From positions 41,861 through 105,860 of the forward strand of contig JAHBUC010000016.1 of NCBI GenBank assembly GCA_019638275.1: 64,000 nt of DNA. Reading direction: 5' to 3'. Position 1 is the stretch's first letter; the number at the start of each line of letters is the position of its first letter. The notes under the pieces are model-generated. The model was not told the origin of the DNA. It searched no databases and saw nothing but the letters and a program-made list of their open reading frames with translations. This document shows positions 61,764 to 64,000 of this stretch, in pieces. The translations under genes and the position numbers were made by a program. The stretch is from Cyclobacteriaceae bacterium (lineage in GTDB: Bacteria; Bacteroidota; Bacteroidia; Cytophagales; Cyclobacteriaceae).

Positions 61764-62786
61764 ATGACTCACCACAAAGAAGTCACCATTTACGATATAG
61801 CAGAGGCCCTCAACGTTTCCCCTGCCACCGTAAGCCGCGGACTGAAAGATCATCCCGGCCTCCGAAAAGATACAAAAAGAAAAATTCTGGATACCGCTAA
61901 AAAGATGGGGTACCAGTACAACACCTTTGCGAGCAACCTCAGGCGAAAGAAAACCAACACGATCGGTGTGATCGTTCCACGCCTGAACAGTTACTTCATG
62001 TCCACCGTCATTGCCGGTATGGAAAAACTGGTGAATGAAAACGGGTACAACCTCATCATCTCACAATCGCAGGAATCCTTCAAAAAAGAAATTGCCGGTG
62101 TGAACACCATGTATAACAGCCGCATTGACGGACTGATGGTTTCACTGGCGTTCGACACAAAAGATGCGGATCATTTTGAATCGCTCTTAAAGAAAAACAT
62201 ACCCATCATCTTCTTCGACCGTATTCTCGAACATCCGGGTTGCACCAGCATTGTTATTGATAATCGTCAGGCCGGTTACGATGCCACCAAACACCTGCTC
62301 GACCAGGAATGCAAACGCATCGTTCACCTTTCGGGAAGTTTGAATAGAAATGTATATGCCGATCGATTGGCCGGCTATAAACAAGCGCTGCAGGAAAAAG
62401 GCATTGCCTACAACCCTGAACTGGTAATCAGCAACAACCTGAGCGACATGGGCGGTGAAGAAGCAGCCCGACAGATTTTAGAAATGAATGAAAGGCCCGA
62501 TGGTGTTTTTGCTGCCAACGATACTTCGGCAGTAGCCTGTATGCGTGAACTGAAATTAGCAGGAATAAGAATACCAGAGGATATCGCTTTTGTCGGATTC
62601 AACAACGATCCGGTATCGAAAGTGATTGAACCCAACCTGACCACTGTAAATTATCCCGGTCAGGAAATGGGCGAAGTAGCAGCCGCCACCCTGTTGAACA
62701 AACTCAATAAAAGCAATACGGCCAACCTCAACACCATCGTGTTGCGCCATGAATTGATTATCCGTCAATCTTCCCTGAAGAAATAG
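61764..62786 (+). CDS. LacI-family transcriptional regulator
   Basis: 340 residues. N-terminal helix-turn-helix VTIYDIAEALNVSPATVSRGLKDHPG with hinge helix around NTFASNLRRKKTN, then a periplasmic-binding-protein-like sugar sensor (about 65-335: IGVIVPRLNSYFMSTVIAGMEKL, HLSGSLNRNVYADRLAGYKQAL, PDGVFAANDTSAVACM). No export signal. The promoter carries two operator-like boxes, one of them identical to a box before the GH3-symporter unit 58 kb away in this window, so it is probably a local regulator of hemicellulose genes. Only 15 bp precede the GH67 gene, so the two are cotranscribed and the effector may be a glucuronate- or xylan-derived sugar. Confidence 0.95.
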   Translation: MTHHKEVTIYDIAEALNVSPATVSRGLKDHPGLRKDTKRKILDTAKKMGYQYNTFASNLRRKKTNTIGVIVPRLNSYFMSTVIAGMEKLVNENGYNLIISQSQESFKKEIAGVNTMYNSRIDGLMVSLAFDTKDADHFESLLKKNIPIIFFDRILEHPGCTSIVIDNRQAGYDATKHLLDQECKRIVHLSGSLNRNVYADRLAGYKQALQEKGIAYNPELVISNNLSDMGGEEAARQILEMNERPDGVFAANDTSAVACMRELKLAGIRIPEDIAFVGFNNDPVSKVIEPNLTTVNYPGQEMGEVAAATLLNKLNKSNTANLNTIVLRHELIIRQSSLKK

Positions 62787-62801
62787 CGCCATTACATTAT
62801 C

Positions 62802-64000
62802 ATGAAAAAACTGCCACTACTATTCATACTATTTTTAACTTTTAATGCTGTACATAGTGAAGACGGCTACCAGCTGTGGCTTCGGTATGATCCGATAACA
62901 AACAAGGCCGTAGCGACTGGATACAAAAAGAACATTACCGGATGGATGGTGCCTGGCAACTCACCCACTCTTTCACTGGTTAAAAAAGAAATTCAACAAG
63001 GCCTTACGGGTTTAATCGGAAACATTCCGGAAGTTAAAATCCCAGAAACAGCAACTGTTTTATTTGGCACACCAAAATCGTCCGAAATAATCCGTAACCT
63101 TAGTCTTGACACCAGATTAAAAAACCTGGGGAATGAAGGATTTTTAATACTCTCCATAATATACCAGAAGAAGAAACTAACCGTAATTGCTGCACCGGAA
63201 GAAATCGGTGTGCTGTATGGTGCATTTCACTTTTTAAAATTGCTGCAAACCCATCAACCGATTGACAAACTTGATATTGAAAGTTCACCGCGCATTGACA
63301 TTCGCGTTTTAAATCATTGGGATAACCTTGATCGCACCGTTGAACGCGGCTATGCCGGATTTTCCTTGTGGGACTGGCACAAACTTCCCGGATACATTGA
63401 TCCGCGCTATCACGACTATGCCCGTGCAAATGCTTCCATCGGCATAAACGGAACAGTTGTAACCAACGTAAATGCAAATGCACGCGTACTTTCCGAACAT
63501 TACCTTGAAAAAGTAGCAGCACTCGCAGATGTGTTCCGGCCGTACGGAATAAGAATTTACCTCACCGCTCGCTTCAGCGCACCTATTGAACTGGGTGGAT
63601 TAAAAACTGCCGATCCCCTGGATGAAACCGTGCAACAATGGTGGAAAGACAAAGTGAAGGAGATCTACACACACATTCCCGACTTCGGTGGTTTTTTGGT
63701 AAAAGCAAACTCGGAAGGACAACCGGGCCCGCAAAACTACAACCGCAACCATGCCGATGGCGCCAACATGCTGGCTGATGCGGTAGCACCTTTTAATGGA
63801 ATAGTCATGTGGCGTGCCTTTGTGTACGATGATAAAGTACCTGACGATCGCGCCAAGCAAGCCTACAACGAATTTAAACCGCTTGACGGAACGTTCAGAA
63901 AAAATGTATTGATCCAGGTTAAAAACGGGGCCATCGATTTTCAACCGCGTGAACCGTTCCATCCGATGTTCGGAACCATTCCCAACACTCCGTTAATGAT
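62802..64000 (+). CDS. GH67 alpha-glucuronidase, C-terminus beyond window
   Basis: First 399 residues from ATG 62802, signal MKKLPLLFILFLTFNAVHSED. GH67 pattern: N-terminal sandwich (GYQLWLRYDPI to KLLQTHQPI), then barrel start with RVLNHWDNLDRTVERGYAGFSLWDW, NASIGINGTVVTNVNA, RPYGIRIYLTARFSAP, DFGGFLVKANSEGQPGPQNYNR and GIVMWRAFVYD. Removes 4-O-methyl-glucuronic acid from the ends of glucuronoxylan oligosaccharides. Family members are about 700 residues, so a little under half is missing here. Follows the LacI gene by 15 bp. Confidence 0.95.
   Translation, partial: MKKLPLLFILFLTFNAVHSEDGYQLWLRYDPITNKAVATGYKKNITGWMVPGNSPTLSLVKKEIQQGLTGLIGNIPEVKIPETATVLFGTPKSSEIIRNLSLDTRLKNLGNEGFLILSIIYQKKKLTVIAAPEEIGVLYGAFHFLKLLQTHQPIDKLDIESSPRIDIRVLNHWDNLDRTVERGYAGFSLWDWHKLPGYIDPRYHDYARANASIGINGTVVTNVNANARVLSEHYLEKVAALADVFRPYGIRIYLTARFSAPIELGGLKTADPLDETVQQWWKDKVKEIYTHIPDFGGFLVKANSEGQPGPQNYNRNHADGANMLADAVAPFNGIVMWRAFVYDDKVPDDRAKQAYNEFKPLDGTFRKNVLIQVKNGAIDFQPREPFHPMFGTIPNTPLM

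Noticed and set aside
63100..63962. Minus-strand open frames near the window end
   Set aside because: Antisense to the GH67 gene; sequences are Cys/His-rich without any domain pattern.

Overview
The window is chromosomal DNA of a member of the Bacteroidota. It carries a SusC/SusD outer-membrane pair, Sec, Tat and lipoprotein-type export signals on almost every catabolic protein, a Nudix-type AraR regulator as known from Bacteroides, and mid-range GC. The enzyme mix suggests a soil or plant-litter Cytophagales-type organism, but the genus cannot be read from the sequence. Almost the whole 64 kb is one carbohydrate-utilisation region. I see no rRNA, tRNA, CRISPR array, prophage or insertion sequence.

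Layout. (1) 1-22.4 kb, minus strand: two GH43 enzymes, a GH97, a double-headed esterase, an AraC regulator coupled to a gluconokinase-like FGGY kinase, SusC/SusD, a three-gene module (BASS-type transporter, exported RraA-like aldolase, Tat-exported enolase-superfamily sugar-acid dehydratase), then a GH3 enzyme and a sodium:sugar symporter cut by the window edge. (2) 22.6-26.2 kb, plus strand: a cupin-cupin-SMP-30 lipoprotein, an exported YhcH-like protein and an exported SMP-30 lactonase. (3) 26.2-28.1 kb: an AT-rich stretch with a degenerate small ORF, an orphan membrane protein, a small secreted protein and an inverted repeat. (4) 28.1-53.9 kb, minus strand: sixteen tightly packed genes from GH51 through araB-araD-araA, galM, GH127, GH3, GH31, GH95, three esterases, a PQQ/cytochrome c dehydrogenase, a cupin protein and a beta-helix protein to a second exported RraA-like protein. 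(5) 54.0-61.6 kb, plus strand: AraR, then a non-phosphorylative (Weimberg-type) pentonate operon: semialdehyde dehydrogenase, IlvD/Edd dehydratase, FAH-family dehydratase, GntP permease and a Tat-exported Gfo/Idh/MocA oxidoreductase. (6) 61.7-64 kb: a LacI regulator and the start of a GH67 alpha-glucuronidase.

How it fits together. The glycosidases and esterases are all side-chain or exo-acting, suited to branched hemicellulose oligosaccharides (arabinose, xylose, glucuronic acid, fucose or galactose, ester groups). Released L-arabinose can enter the cytoplasm and go through AraA/AraB/AraD. A second, oxidative route can be inferred: periplasmic oxidation by the PQQ enzyme or the exported Gfo/Idh/MocA protein, hydrolysis by exported lactonases, uptake of the sugar acid by GntP, and conversion to 2-oxoglutarate by the dehydratase/FAH/aldehyde dehydrogenase set. 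A third and more unusual possibility is sugar-acid dehydration and aldol cleavage outside the cytoplasm by the exported dehydratase and RraA proteins, with import of the 2-oxoacid by the BASS-type carrier. Shared operator-like sequences (an identical 14-mer before the lacI gene and the GH3 gene, a 25-bp palindrome before araR, and TAAGTGTTA-type motifs before the SusC and GH43 genes) tie these blocks together.
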